Positions 1 through 7,181 of a stretch of 64,000 nucleotides of DNA are shown in pieces. Position 1 is the stretch's first letter; each line of letters starts with the position of its first letter. Below the pieces are notes generated by a model. It was not told the origin of the DNA, did not search any database, and saw nothing but the letters and a program-made list of their open reading frames with translations. The position numbers and the translations under genes were made by a program. Location of the stretch: NCBI RefSeq assembly GCF_003990725.2, contig NZ_CP030064.1, positions 496,001 to 560,000 of the forward strand, written 5' to 3'. The DNA comes from Halorubrum sp. PV6 (lineage in GTDB: Archaea > Halobacteriota > Halobacteria > Halobacteriales > Haloferacaceae).

Positions 1-1246
1 GCGCGGCGACGACCGCCTCGACGGCCTCGTCGAGGGGCGGTTCGGGCTCCGGCAGGTCTCGCTCTGCCTGCGTGGGAGTCTCGCTCGGGAGGTCGTTCAT
101 CGGGGCGCCGTCGGCGAGGTACTCGGCGTCGACGTCGACGACGACTTCGCTTTCGGCGTCGCCGTCGCCCGCGAACTCGCAGACGTAGTTCCCGTCGGTC
201 ACGTCGCCGATGACGGAGCAGCCGAGGTCGAAGCGGTCGGCGAGCGCCTCGACGCGCGCCACGTCCTCGGGCGCGACCTCGTAGCACATCCGCTCTTGGC
301 TCTCGGCTAAGAGGATCTCCATCGCGTTCATCTTCGGCTCCCGCTGGTGGACGCTATCGAGGTCGATGCGGGCGCCGAGCCCGCCCTTCGCGACGAGTTC
401 GGAGGAGGCGCCGCCGAGCCCGGCCGCGCCGAGGTCGCGGGCCGACAGCACGAGGTTCTCGTCGACCAAGGCCTCGTTGCACTCGATCAGGCGCTTTTCG
501 GCGTAGGGGTCGCCCACCTGCACCGCGGGCCGGTCTTCCGTCTCGGCGTCCTCGGCGAGGTCCTCGCTCGCGAACGACGCGCCGCCGAGCCCGTCCCGGC
601 CGGTGCCGTTGCCGACGAGGAGGAGTTTGTTGCCCGGCTCCTGTGCGGTCGCGGTCACCAGCCGATCCTCGTTCGTGAGACCGACGCAGGCGACGTTGAC
701 GAGGGGGTTCCCCTCGTAGCCGTCGTGGAAGGCGACGCTGCCGCCGACGGTCGGCACGCCGATGCAGTTGCCGTAGTGCGAGATGCCCTCGACGACGCCC
801 TCGAAGAGGTAGCGGGAACGCTCGCGGTCGAAGCCGCCGAAGTACAGCGAGTCGAGCAAGGCGATGGGGTACGCCCCCATCGACATGGTGTCGCGAACGA
901 TGCCGCCGACGCCGGTCGCCGCGCCGTCGAACGGGTCGACGAAGGAGGGGTGGTTGTGGCTCTCGACGCCGAAGGTGACGTACTGGTCGCCGTAGTCGTC
1001 GGCCGAGCGGTCGGCCGCGGGCACGTCGGCGGCGTCCGGTTCGGGGAGGGCGAGGACTGCCGCGTCGTCACCGGGGCCGACGACGACCTGGTCGCCCTCG
1101 CTTTTAAATGCCGACAGCAGGGGTCGCGAGGAGCGGTACGCGCAGTGTTCGCTCCAGAGGTTCTCGAACAGCGCGGCCTCGGCCGCCGTCGGCTCCCGGC
1201 CGAGCTCCCCGACGACGAGCTCGTGGTCCGGATCGGACAGACTCAT
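1..1246 (-). CDS. purL: Phosphoribosylformylglycinamidine synthase subunit PurL, 5' part (runs off the left edge)
   Basis: Catalyses the ATP- and glutamine-dependent conversion of FGAR to FGAM in de novo purine synthesis, together with PurS and PurQ in the archaeal three-subunit enzyme. The visible N-terminal ~415 residues begin [11 protein letters not shown] and carry the small-PurL hallmarks [31 protein letters not shown] and the glycine-rich [14 protein letters not shown] stretch. The frame stays open to base 1, so the C-terminal part lies outside the window. The ATG at 1246 is the natural start, because the family's conserved N-terminus follows at once. It is transcribed away from the tnpB element that sits about 300 bp upstream. 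Family assignment is secure. Confidence 0.95.
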   Translation of the reverse strand, partial: MSLSDPDHELVVGELGREPTAAEAALFENLWSEHCAYRSSRPLLSAFKSEGDQVVVGPGDDAAVLALPEPDAADVPAADRSADDYGDQYVTFGVESHNHPSFVDPFDGAATGVGGIVRDTMSMGAYPIALLDSLYFGGFDRERSRYLFEGVVEGISHYGNCIGVPTVGGSVAFHDGYEGNPLVNVACVGLTNEDRLVTATAQEPGNKLLLVGNGTGRDGLGGASFASEDLAEDAETEDRPAVQVGDPYAEKRLIECNEALVDENLVLSARDLGAAGLGGASSELVAKGGLGARIDLDSVHQREPKMNAMEILLAESQERMCYEVAPEDVARVEALADRFDLGCSVIGDVTDGNYVCEFAGDGDAESEVVVDVDAEYLADGAPMNDLPSETPTQAERDLPEPEPPLDEAVEAVVAA

Positions 1247-1427
1247 TCACTTACGTGGTTATCGAGCCCGTTCTAATGCTTTTCTATGTGCATGTTCGTG
1301 TGGTTTCTCGGGGCCGGCCGCCGAGTCGGCGAGCCGGCGAGCCGCTCGGATCTCGACCTGTCGCCCGGCCGCGAGTTATCGGCGGGCCGCTGCGCGACGG
1401 CTTTTATGGAAGTTGCAAGGATAAAAA

Positions 1428-1447
1428 CTCGCCCTTCAGGGCGGGGA
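1428..1447 (+). repeat. Orphan copy of the tnpB right-end hairpin
   Basis: CTCGCCCTTCAGGGCGGGGA is identical over 20 bases to the sequence just downstream of tnpB (from 2849). It can fold as a CGCCC/GGGCG stem. It lies upstream of the tnpB left-end palindrome, so it is probably not part of the present element. It may be the scar of an earlier, lost element of the same family. Confidence 0.6.
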
Positions 1448-1533
1448 TACAGCCGACAACTCCTACACAACCCACCGTCGATGGCACTGCCGGATATTCC
1501 ACGCTGTAGCCGTTATTTTTAACATACTAATAC

Positions 1534-1549
1534 TCATAAGCATTTATGA
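1534..1549 (+). repeat. Left-end subterminal hairpin of the tnpB element
   Basis: TCATAA-GCAT-TTATGA is a perfect 6-bp inverted repeat with a 4-nt loop, 10 nt before the tnpB start. A small palindrome near the left end is what single-strand transposases of the IS200/IS605 family recognise. It may also lie in the tnpB promoter/leader. Confidence 0.5.
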
Positions 1550-1559
1550 ACACAGTCCG

Positions 1560-2828
1560 ATGTTGGAAACCACCCGAACATATCGAGCGAAAATCGTCAA
1601 TCACCAACAGGTGAGTGACGACCTCGATGACTGCGGGCACTCAGCATCGAAACTGTGGAACGTCGCACGCTACCACATCCAAGAAGAATGGGACGACATC
1701 GGCGAGATTCCGTCCGAAGCCGACCTCAAGCGCGAATTAAAAGACCACGAACGATACAGTGACCTACATTCTCAGTCAAGTCAGCGAGTTCTAGAAGAGC
1801 TTGCTGAGTCGTTCAACGGCTGGTTCAAAAAACGCAAGAACAGCGACACAGACGCGAATCCACCGGGATACCGGAAGCGAGGCGACAATCACCCACGCTC
1901 CACCGTGACGTGGAAGCAAAACGGCATCAAGCACGACCCCAAGCACAACCAACTCCGTCTGAGCAAGGGTTTCAACCTGAAAAACCACCGCTCTGACTTC
2001 ATCCTCGCAGAGTACGAAACACGCCCAGACGTGGCCGTAGAGAACATCCAACAGGTTCGAGCCGTGTGGAACGGCGATCGTTGGGAACTTCACCTCGTCT
2101 GTAAAGTCGAAATTCCCGTAGATGATGCTCCCGGCGACAACACCGCTGGAATCGACCTCGGCATCAAGAATTACCTCACCATCGCTTACGACAACGGTGA
2201 CGCCGAGTTGTATCCGGGGAACGTGCTCAAGCAAGACAAGCACTACTTCACCCGCGACGAGTACGATACAGAGGGCGAGAACGGCCCGTCACATCGTGCG
2301 CTTCGCGCCCGGCAGAAACTCTCGCGTCGGAAAGACCACTTCCTACACTCGCTCGCCAAGCACATTGTAAAGCAGTGTATCGGCCACGAAGTCGGTCGTA
2401 TTGCCATCGGTGACTTGAGCGAGATTCGTGAAGACGAGAACGGAGAGTCACGGAACTGGGGTCGAAGCGGGAACAAGAAACTCCACGGCTGGGAGTTTGA
2501 CCGCTTCACGACGCTCTTGGAGTACAAAGCAGAGGAACACGGAATCCTTGTTGACCGAAAGAGCGAGCGAGATACGAGCAAGACGTGTTCGTGTTGTGGT
2601 CGGAAGCGTGACGCGAATCGAGTGGAGCGTGGCTTGTACGTCTGTGAGTCGTGCGGTGCGACGATGAACGCAGACGTGAATGGTGCGGTGAATATTCGCA
2701 GAAAGATAACTCAGAATCCCCCATCGGTGGATATGAGTAACGGTCGTTTGGCACGGCCAGCAGTTCGCTTGTTCAACCAAACCTCGGGGCGTTTCGCACC
2801 GAGCGAACAGGCGGGTTGTGAACCATAA
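1560..2828 (+). CDS. tnpB: TnpB, RNA-guided endonuclease family protein of an IS1341-type element
   Basis: A 422-residue TnpB/OrfB protein, normal length for the family. The N-terminal helix-turn-helix-like region is followed by the split RuvC nuclease: RuvC-I GIDLGIKN (Asp199), RuvC-II IAIGDLSEI (residues 281-289) and RuvC-III NADVNGAVNI (Asp372). A Cys4 zinc ribbon (TCSCC at 342-346, CESC at 362-365) lies between RuvC-II and III. In canonical TnpB the RuvC-II motif supplies a glutamate just before Asp-Leu, but here that place is Gly284. The catalytic set is therefore incomplete or rearranged. Known TnpBs cut DNA guided by an RNA from the right end, which helps retain the element after transposition. 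The AT content of the gene is clearly higher than in purL, consistent with a mobile origin. Confidence 0.9.
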   Translation: MLETTRTYRAKIVNHQQVSDDLDDCGHSASKLWNVARYHIQEEWDDIGEIPSEADLKRELKDHERYSDLHSQSSQRVLEELAESFNGWFKKRKNSDTDANPPGYRKRGDNHPRSTVTWKQNGIKHDPKHNQLRLSKGFNLKNHRSDFILAEYETRPDVAVENIQQVRAVWNGDRWELHLVCKVEIPVDDAPGDNTAGIDLGIKNYLTIAYDNGDAELYPGNVLKQDKHYFTRDEYDTEGENGPSHRALRARQKLSRRKDHFLHSLAKHIVKQCIGHEVGRIAIGDLSEIREDENGESRNWGRSGNKKLHGWEFDRFTTLLEYKAEEHGILVDRKSERDTSKTCSCCGRKRDANRVERGLYVCESCGATMNADVNGAVNIRRKITQNPPSVDMSNGRLARPAVRLFNQTSGRFAPSEQAGCEP

Positions 2829-2847
2829 TATCCCAACGCTCGGGAAT

Positions 2848-2870
2848 CCTCGCCCTTCAGGGCGGGGAGG
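2848..2870 (+). ncRNA. Probable ωRNA / sense-overlapping RNA 3' hairpin of the tnpB element
   Basis: The stretch just after the tnpB stop forms a CCTCGCCC-TTCA-GGGCGGGGAGG hairpin, typical of the right end of haloarchaeal IS1341 elements. In TnpB systems the guide RNA spans the 3' end of tnpB and this hairpin, and its guide is read from the flanking DNA beyond the right end (here starting near 2871). Halobacterium is known to make such sense-overlapping RNAs. The RNA's 5' end cannot be read from sequence. Confidence 0.6.
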
Positions 2871-2873
2871 ATG

Positions 2874-3251
2874 TCAAAAAAGAGCGGGCAGCGCGCCGTA
2901 GATGACCGCCGCGCCGATGACGCCGACCGCGAGCGACTTCGCGTTCAGCCGCACGGCGCGTCGGCGGTCCGCCGCGAGCGCCTCCGCGTCCTGTACCTGA
3001 TTGGTCCCGTCGCCGACGTCGAAGACCCCGATGCCGGCGAAGCCGACGCAGAACCGCTCGCGGTACTGGAAGTACCCCATCGCGGCGCCGTACAGCGGGA
3101 AAAGCGAGAGGAAAAGCGTCCAGCGGGGCAGTTCCGTCGCGACGATCGCGCCGACGGCGACGACGGCGAGCAGCAGCGACCCGACGCCGAGGAGGAGTCG
3201 CCGTCGCTGTTGAGCCGGTCCGATGTTACACACGCCCGGTTGATACTCCAT
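2874..3251 (-). CDS. Conserved haloarchaeal small membrane protein
   Basis: A 125-residue protein starting MEYQPGVCNIGP. The in-frame GTG further upstream (3296) adds an unlikely arginine/alanine-rich extension. It has about four hydrophobic segments: roughly residues 19-38, 41-60, a shorter one near 62-80, and 104-123. The N-terminal CNIGP motif and the central YFQYRERFCVGFAGIGVF are striking and suggest a conserved domain, but I cannot assign a function. The stop codon lies only 3 nt beyond the tnpB right-end hairpin, so the insertion landed just downstream of this gene. The gene is divergent from the PAS kinase at 3366. Confidence 0.7.
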   Translation of the reverse strand: MEYQPGVCNIGPAQQRRRLLLGVGSLLLAVVAVGAIVATELPRWTLFLSLFPLYGAAMGYFQYRERFCVGFAGIGVFDVGDGTNQVQDAEALAADRRRAVRLNAKSLAVGVIGAAVIYGALPALF

Positions 3252-3365
3252 GCGTTCGGGTGGGGCCGCGGCGACGAAAACACACCGGATCCGCACGCCC
3301 TCGCCGCCGCCCTGCGACGGGTCCTTTTAATACCGAACGGCCGGTAGTTCCGTCCAAGTAGTTCC

Positions 3366-4391
3366 ATGACGGAAGGGCCACCTCGGGACGACGAGTTGCG
3401 GCGCTACGAGCGGATCCTCGACTCGCTCGACGACGCCGTCTACGCCGTGCGTCCCGACGGCACGATCGCGTACGTCAACGAGCGCTACGCGGAGATGAAA
3501 GGCGTGAGCCGTGAGTCGCTGCTCGGGACGGAGATCTACGACTGGGTCTCCGAAGACACCGCGGCGAAGGCCAGGGAGGCCCGCCGCGAGATGGCGTCGA
3601 GCGACCGCGACGTCGGCACCATCGAGTACCAGTTCCTCACGGCCGACGGGGAGCGGTTTCCGGTCGAGATGCGGTTCACCCGGCTGACCGGCGAGGCGGG
3701 CGAGGAACTGAACCGCGTCGGCGTCATCCGCGACATCAGCGGGCGCAAACAACGCGAGGAGACGCTTCGCCGCAAGAACGCCCGGCTCGAAAAGTTCGCG
3801 AGCATCGTCTCACACGACCTCCGGAACCCGCTCAACGTCGCGCAGGGCCAACTGGAGCTCGCCCGCGAGGAACACGACTCCGACCACCTCGACGCGGTCG
3901 CCCGCGCCCACGAGCGGATGGCGGGACTCATCGACGACCTGCTGACGCTCGCCCGCGACGGCGAGGGCGTCGAAGTGACCGAGACGGTCGCGCTCGACGA
4001 GTTCGCGACGGCGTGTTGGGAGGGCGTCGAGACCGGCGCGGCCGCGCTTCGGGTCGAGACCGACCGCACGATCCGCGCGGACCGGAGCCGGCTCCGGCAG
4101 ATATTCGAGAACCTCCTGCGGAACAGCATCGAGCACGCGGGCGAGGACGTGACGGTGACGGTCGGCGATGTCGACGGCGGCTTCTTCCTCGCCGACGACG
4201 GGCCGGGAGTTCCCGAGAGCGACCGCACGAGGGTGTTCGAGGCGGGGTACTCGACGACCGCCGAGGGGACCGGCCTCGGCCTCGAAATCGTCGAGGCCAT
4301 CGCGACCGCCCACGGGTGGGACGTGTGCGTCACCGACGCCACGGACGGCGGCGCCCGCTTCGAGTTCACCGGCGTCGACGTGCTCGACTGA
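3366..4391 (+). CDS. PAS-domain sensor histidine kinase, soluble
   Basis: A 341-residue cytoplasmic kinase without membrane segments. A PAS domain spans about residues 12-125 (SLDDAVYAVRPDGTIAYVNE, then a PAC-type end RVGVIRDISGRKQ). The HisKA dimerisation domain follows with the phospho-acceptor His150 in FASIVSHDLRNPL. A HATPase_c domain has its N box at ENLLRNSIEHAG, and ADDGPGVP and GTGLGLEIV form the ATP lid. It would autophosphorylate in response to a ligand or redox signal sensed by PAS and pass phosphate to a response regulator. No regulator gene is adjacent, so the partner is unknown. Its kinase half resembles the membrane kinase at 29671 (SVVSHDLRNPL). This is typical of orphan haloarchaeal kinases. 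Confidence 0.92.
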   Translation: MTEGPPRDDELRRYERILDSLDDAVYAVRPDGTIAYVNERYAEMKGVSRESLLGTEIYDWVSEDTAAKAREARREMASSDRDVGTIEYQFLTADGERFPVEMRFTRLTGEAGEELNRVGVIRDISGRKQREETLRRKNARLEKFASIVSHDLRNPLNVAQGQLELAREEHDSDHLDAVARAHERMAGLIDDLLTLARDGEGVEVTETVALDEFATACWEGVETGAAALRVETDRTIRADRSRLRQIFENLLRNSIEHAGEDVTVTVGDVDGGFFLADDGPGVPESDRTRVFEAGYSTTAEGTGLGLEIVEAIATAHGWDVCVTDATDGGARFEFTGVDVLD

Positions 4392-4469
4392 CGGCGCCCC
4401 GCGCCCCGCGACCCGGAACGCCGTTCCGCGGTGGCAACGCTGAAAAGGACGCCCCCCGACCGTTCGTCC

Positions 4470-5516
4470 GTGAAACGAATACAGCTCGGAAACACCGTCT
4501 TCGAGGGCGAAAACGACGTGTACTTACTCGACGGCGAGACGACCGCGCTGGTCGACACCGGCGTCGCGCTCCCGGCGGTGCGCGAGGAACTGGAGGCCGG
4601 CCTCGCCGAGCACGGGCTGGCGTTCGCCGACGTGGACGCCGTCGCGCTCACGCACTGGCACCCCGACCACTCGGGGCTCGCCGGCGAGATTCAGGCCGCG
4701 GGCGACGCCGAGGTGTACGTCCACGAGGCGGACGCGGGCTTAGTCGACGGCAGCGAGACCCCGCTTTTCACCGACCCAGACCTCCAGCGCGAGACCTTCG
4801 ACCGGTGGGGGATGCCGGCGGCCGACCGTGAGCGGCTGATGGGCTTCTTCGAGTCGGTGAGCGCCGACCTCGGGGGACGCCCCGCGGACGTGACGACCTT
4901 CGGCGCCGGCGAGACGGTCGCGGTCGGCGGCGTCGCCCTCGAAGCGATGCACCTGCCGGGCCACACCGCCGGGCTCACGGGGTTCGTCGTCGACCCCCGC
5001 GAGGTCCCGGACCACGACCCGGTCGCCGGCGCCGACGCGACCGAAGAGATATTCTCCGGCGACGCCCTCCTGCCGCGGTACACCCCGAACGTCGGCGGCG
5101 CGGACGTCCGCGTCGACGGCCCGCTCGCGGCCTACGCCGAGAGCCTCGCGCGGATCGTCGAGCGCGACTTCGACGCCGCCCACCCCGGCCACCGCGAGCG
5201 CATCGACGAGCCGAGTCTCCGGGCCGCGACGATCCTCGACCACCACCGCCACCGCACCCGCCGCGTGATCGACGTGCTCGCCGATGCCGGCCCCGCGACC
5301 GCGTGGGACGTTTCGGCGGCGCTGTTCGGCGACCTCACCGAGATCCACACCCTCCACGGCCCCGGCGAGGCGTTCGCGCACCTCGATCACCTCGCCGACG
5401 CCGGCGTCGTCGAACGCGACGGAACCGCCTACCGCCTGATCGACGACGACCCCGACGTCGACGCGCTGTTCCCGACGACGCCGCTCGACGACGCCGTCGA
5501 CGGCGCGAGCGCATAA
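4470..5516 (+). CDS. MBL-fold metallo-hydrolase
   Basis: A metallo-beta-lactamase-fold hydrolase with the dinuclear metal motif THWHPDHSG (HxHxDH), a second ligand in MHLPGHTAG and further ligands in FSGDALLPR and AHPGHRE. A C-terminal helical/winged-helix-like part (DHHRHRTRRVIDVLADAGP to the end) matches the glyoxalase II/LACTB2-like subgroup. The GTG at 4470 (VKRIQLGNTVFEGEND) is preferred because family members begin at this point. An upstream GTG at 4431 would add 13 residues. The substrate is unknown; thioesters, acyl compounds or RNA are all possible in this superfamily. It follows the kinase by less than 100 bp and may be cotranscribed with it. Confidence 0.85.
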   Translation: MKRIQLGNTVFEGENDVYLLDGETTALVDTGVALPAVREELEAGLAEHGLAFADVDAVALTHWHPDHSGLAGEIQAAGDAEVYVHEADAGLVDGSETPLFTDPDLQRETFDRWGMPAADRERLMGFFESVSADLGGRPADVTTFGAGETVAVGGVALEAMHLPGHTAGLTGFVVDPREVPDHDPVAGADATEEIFSGDALLPRYTPNVGGADVRVDGPLAAYAESLARIVERDFDAAHPGHRERIDEPSLRAATILDHHRHRTRRVIDVLADAGPATAWDVSAALFGDLTEIHTLHGPGEAFAHLDHLADAGVVERDGTAYRLIDDDPDVDALFPTTPLDDAVDGASA

Positions 5517-5592
5517 CCCCGAAGCGGCGACCGCCCCCGTTTCTCTCCCGCCCCGCCGAAAACTATTCCCGACGAACGGCGTATCCACGGAC

Positions 5593-6558
5593 GTGAAACG
5601 GGAGACCCTCCTCGCGGTCGCGCTGGCCCTCCTCGCGGTCGTCGCGCTCGGCGTCGCCGCCGCGACGCTCGACTCGGCGGTCACCCTCGGCGGCGGCGGG
5701 TTCGGCGGCGCCGGGGGCGACGCGCCGAGCGCCGGCACCGACGCTGCCGACTCCGGGCTCTCGGCGTCGCCCGGCGGCGAGCTGTCGCTCGCGACCCGAC
5801 CGATCTGCTATGCGTTCCTCGGTGAACCGCCGGCGCTTTTCGCGCTGTTCGCCGCGTTCGCCGCGCTCGCGGCGGTCGTCTACTGGGACACGCGCTCGTC
5901 GCTCGCGGCGGTCGCGACCACCGCCGCGATCGGCGCCCCGATCGGCGTCATCTGGTGGGGGTTGGCCACCTGCGGGTCGGCGTCTGAGAGCGAGCCGCTG
6001 ACCTTCGGTATCGTCGGCGCGGCCGAGGGACTCCTCTCCGAGGGTGCGGCCGGCGGCGCGGGCCTCGGTAGCGGCGAGGGGGCGGCCACCGCGTCGGAAC
6101 TGCTGTTCGTGGTTGTCGTGATCGCCGCCCTCGTCGCGAGCGTCGCCGTGTTGCTGCTCGCCGGCGGCGACGACGAGGCGACCGACGCGGCCCCGGCCGC
6201 TGACGACGACCCCGACGAGTCGCCGCCGGATCTCGCCGCGGTCGGACGGACCGCCGGGGCGGCCGCCGATCGGATCGAGTCGTCGGACGCCGACAACGAG
6301 GTGTACCGAGCCTGGCGCGACATGACGGCGGTCCTCGACGTCGACCGCCCCGCCTCCTCGACGCCCGCGGAGTTCGCGAGCGCCGCGGTCGCGGCCGGCG
6401 TCGAGGAGGAGCCGGTCGCCGCGCTCACGGACGTGTTCGAGCGCGTCCGATACGGCGGCGAGGCGCCGACCGCCGACCGAGAGCGGCGCGCGGTCGAGGC
6501 CTTACGCCGGATCGAACGGCGCCACGGCGACCCGAACGAGTCCGGGGGAGATCGGTAG
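5593..6558 (+). CDS. DUF4129 domain membrane protein, first gene of a DUF58-type operon
   Basis: A 321-residue membrane protein. It has an N-terminal signal-like helix, then a Gly/Ala-rich extracellular loop, hydrophobic segments near residues 74-95, 99-118 and 173-193, and a cytoplasmic C-terminal domain of the DUF4129 type (VYRAWRDMTAVLDV ... PAEFASAAVAAGV ... ERVRYGGEAPT). DUF4129 proteins are usually found with DUF58 and MoxR proteins and with transglutaminase-like proteins. A role in cell-envelope assembly or chaperoning is suspected but unproven. The stop overlaps the GTG start of the next gene by one base (TAGTG), so the two are translationally coupled. Confidence 0.85.
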   Translation: MKRETLLAVALALLAVVALGVAAATLDSAVTLGGGGFGGAGGDAPSAGTDAADSGLSASPGGELSLATRPICYAFLGEPPALFALFAAFAALAAVVYWDTRSSLAAVATTAAIGAPIGVIWWGLATCGSASESEPLTFGIVGAAEGLLSEGAAGGAGLGSGEGAATASELLFVVVVIAALVASVAVLLLAGGDDEATDAAPAADDDPDESPPDLAAVGRTAGAAADRIESSDADNEVYRAWRDMTAVLDVDRPASSTPAEFASAAVAAGVEEEPVAALTDVFERVRYGGEAPTADRERRAVEALRRIERRHGDPNESGGDR

Positions 6559-7181
6559 TGCGCCTCGCCGCCCTCGCCGGCGTCGTCGCGGTCGCGGTCG
6601 GGTTCGTCGCCGTGGTGAACCGCTCGATCGCCGCCGCCATCGACCCCTCGGCGACCGTCGTCACGCTCGTCGGAGTGCTCGCCGTCGTCCAGGGGGTTCG
6701 ATACGCGACCGAGCGCCGGGGTCGCGACCGGCGGATCGCCGCCCTCGGGGAGCCGGAGCGCCGGACGCCCGCGACCGTGCCCGGCACCGACCTCGACGAG
6801 CAGATCGCGCAGGCGACGAACGCCTCGATCGGCCGCCACTCCACCCGCCGGACGCTCCGCGAGCGAGTGCGGAGGGTCGCGGTCGCGGCCGTCGCTCGCA
6901 CCCGGAACTGCCCGACGGCCGCGGCCGAGCGCGTCGTCGCGACGGGGGCGTGGACCGACGACCCGGCGGCGGTCGCGTTCTTCGACGACGACGCGGCCTA
7001 CCCGGTCCGGGTCCGCCTCCGAGCCGCGGTTCGAGGGCGCTCGCGGTACCGGTACGGGCTCCGGGCCGCCGTCGACGCGATCGACCGGCTCGACGCGACC
7101 GACTCGGCTGGGGCAACCGACCCGGCCGACGCGGGCGCACCGCAGGGTACGACCGCCGAGTCGTCGGAGGCGACCCGATGA
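6558..7181 (+). CDS. Membrane protein of the DUF58-type operon (DUF7269-like)
   Basis: A 207-residue protein with two N-terminal hydrophobic helices (about residues 3-20 and 29-46). A basic cytoplasmic domain follows, containing STRRTLRERVRRVAV and TGAWTDDPAAVAFF, the latter typical of haloarchaeal proteins that sit between DUF4129 and DUF58 genes. The start GTG overlaps the stop of the preceding gene, and its own TGA overlaps the next ATG (ATGA), so all are one operon. I recognise it mainly by position and the DDPAAVAFF segment; the DUF number is from memory. No enzymatic motif is visible. Confidence 0.75.
   Translation: MRLAALAGVVAVAVGFVAVVNRSIAAAIDPSATVVTLVGVLAVVQGVRYATERRGRDRRIAALGEPERRTPATVPGTDLDEQIAQATNASIGRHSTRRTLRERVRRVAVAAVARTRNCPTAAAERVVATGAWTDDPAAVAFFDDDAAYPVRVRLRAAVRGRSRYRYGLRAAVDAIDRLDATDSAGATDPADAGAPQGTTAESSEATR

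Larger units (their letters stand above)
1247..1559. other. Intergenic stretch between purL and tnpB
   Basis: No convincing gene is seen. The left part should hold the purL promoter on the minus strand, but no clear box A stands out. The right part holds an ωRNA-like hairpin copy (1428-1447) and the AT-rich left end of the tnpB element with its own small palindrome. Confidence 0.6.
1534..2872 (+). mobile_element. Solo IS1341-type (IS200/IS605 family) element, tnpB only
   Basis: The element consists of an AT-rich left end with a TCATAA-GCAT-TTATGA hairpin, a tnpB gene and a right-end hairpin at 2848-2870. No tnpA (Y1 transposase) is present, which is usual for haloarchaeal IS1341-type elements. 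These depend on a TnpA supplied in trans or are immobile. IS200/IS605 elements have no terminal inverted repeats or target duplications, so both boundaries are approximate. It sits between purL and a small membrane protein gene and interrupts neither. Confidence 0.75.

Noticed and set aside
64-1500. Insertion of the tnpB element as the cause of purL disruption
   Set aside because: purL has an intact start and frame; the element lies about 300 bp upstream of it.
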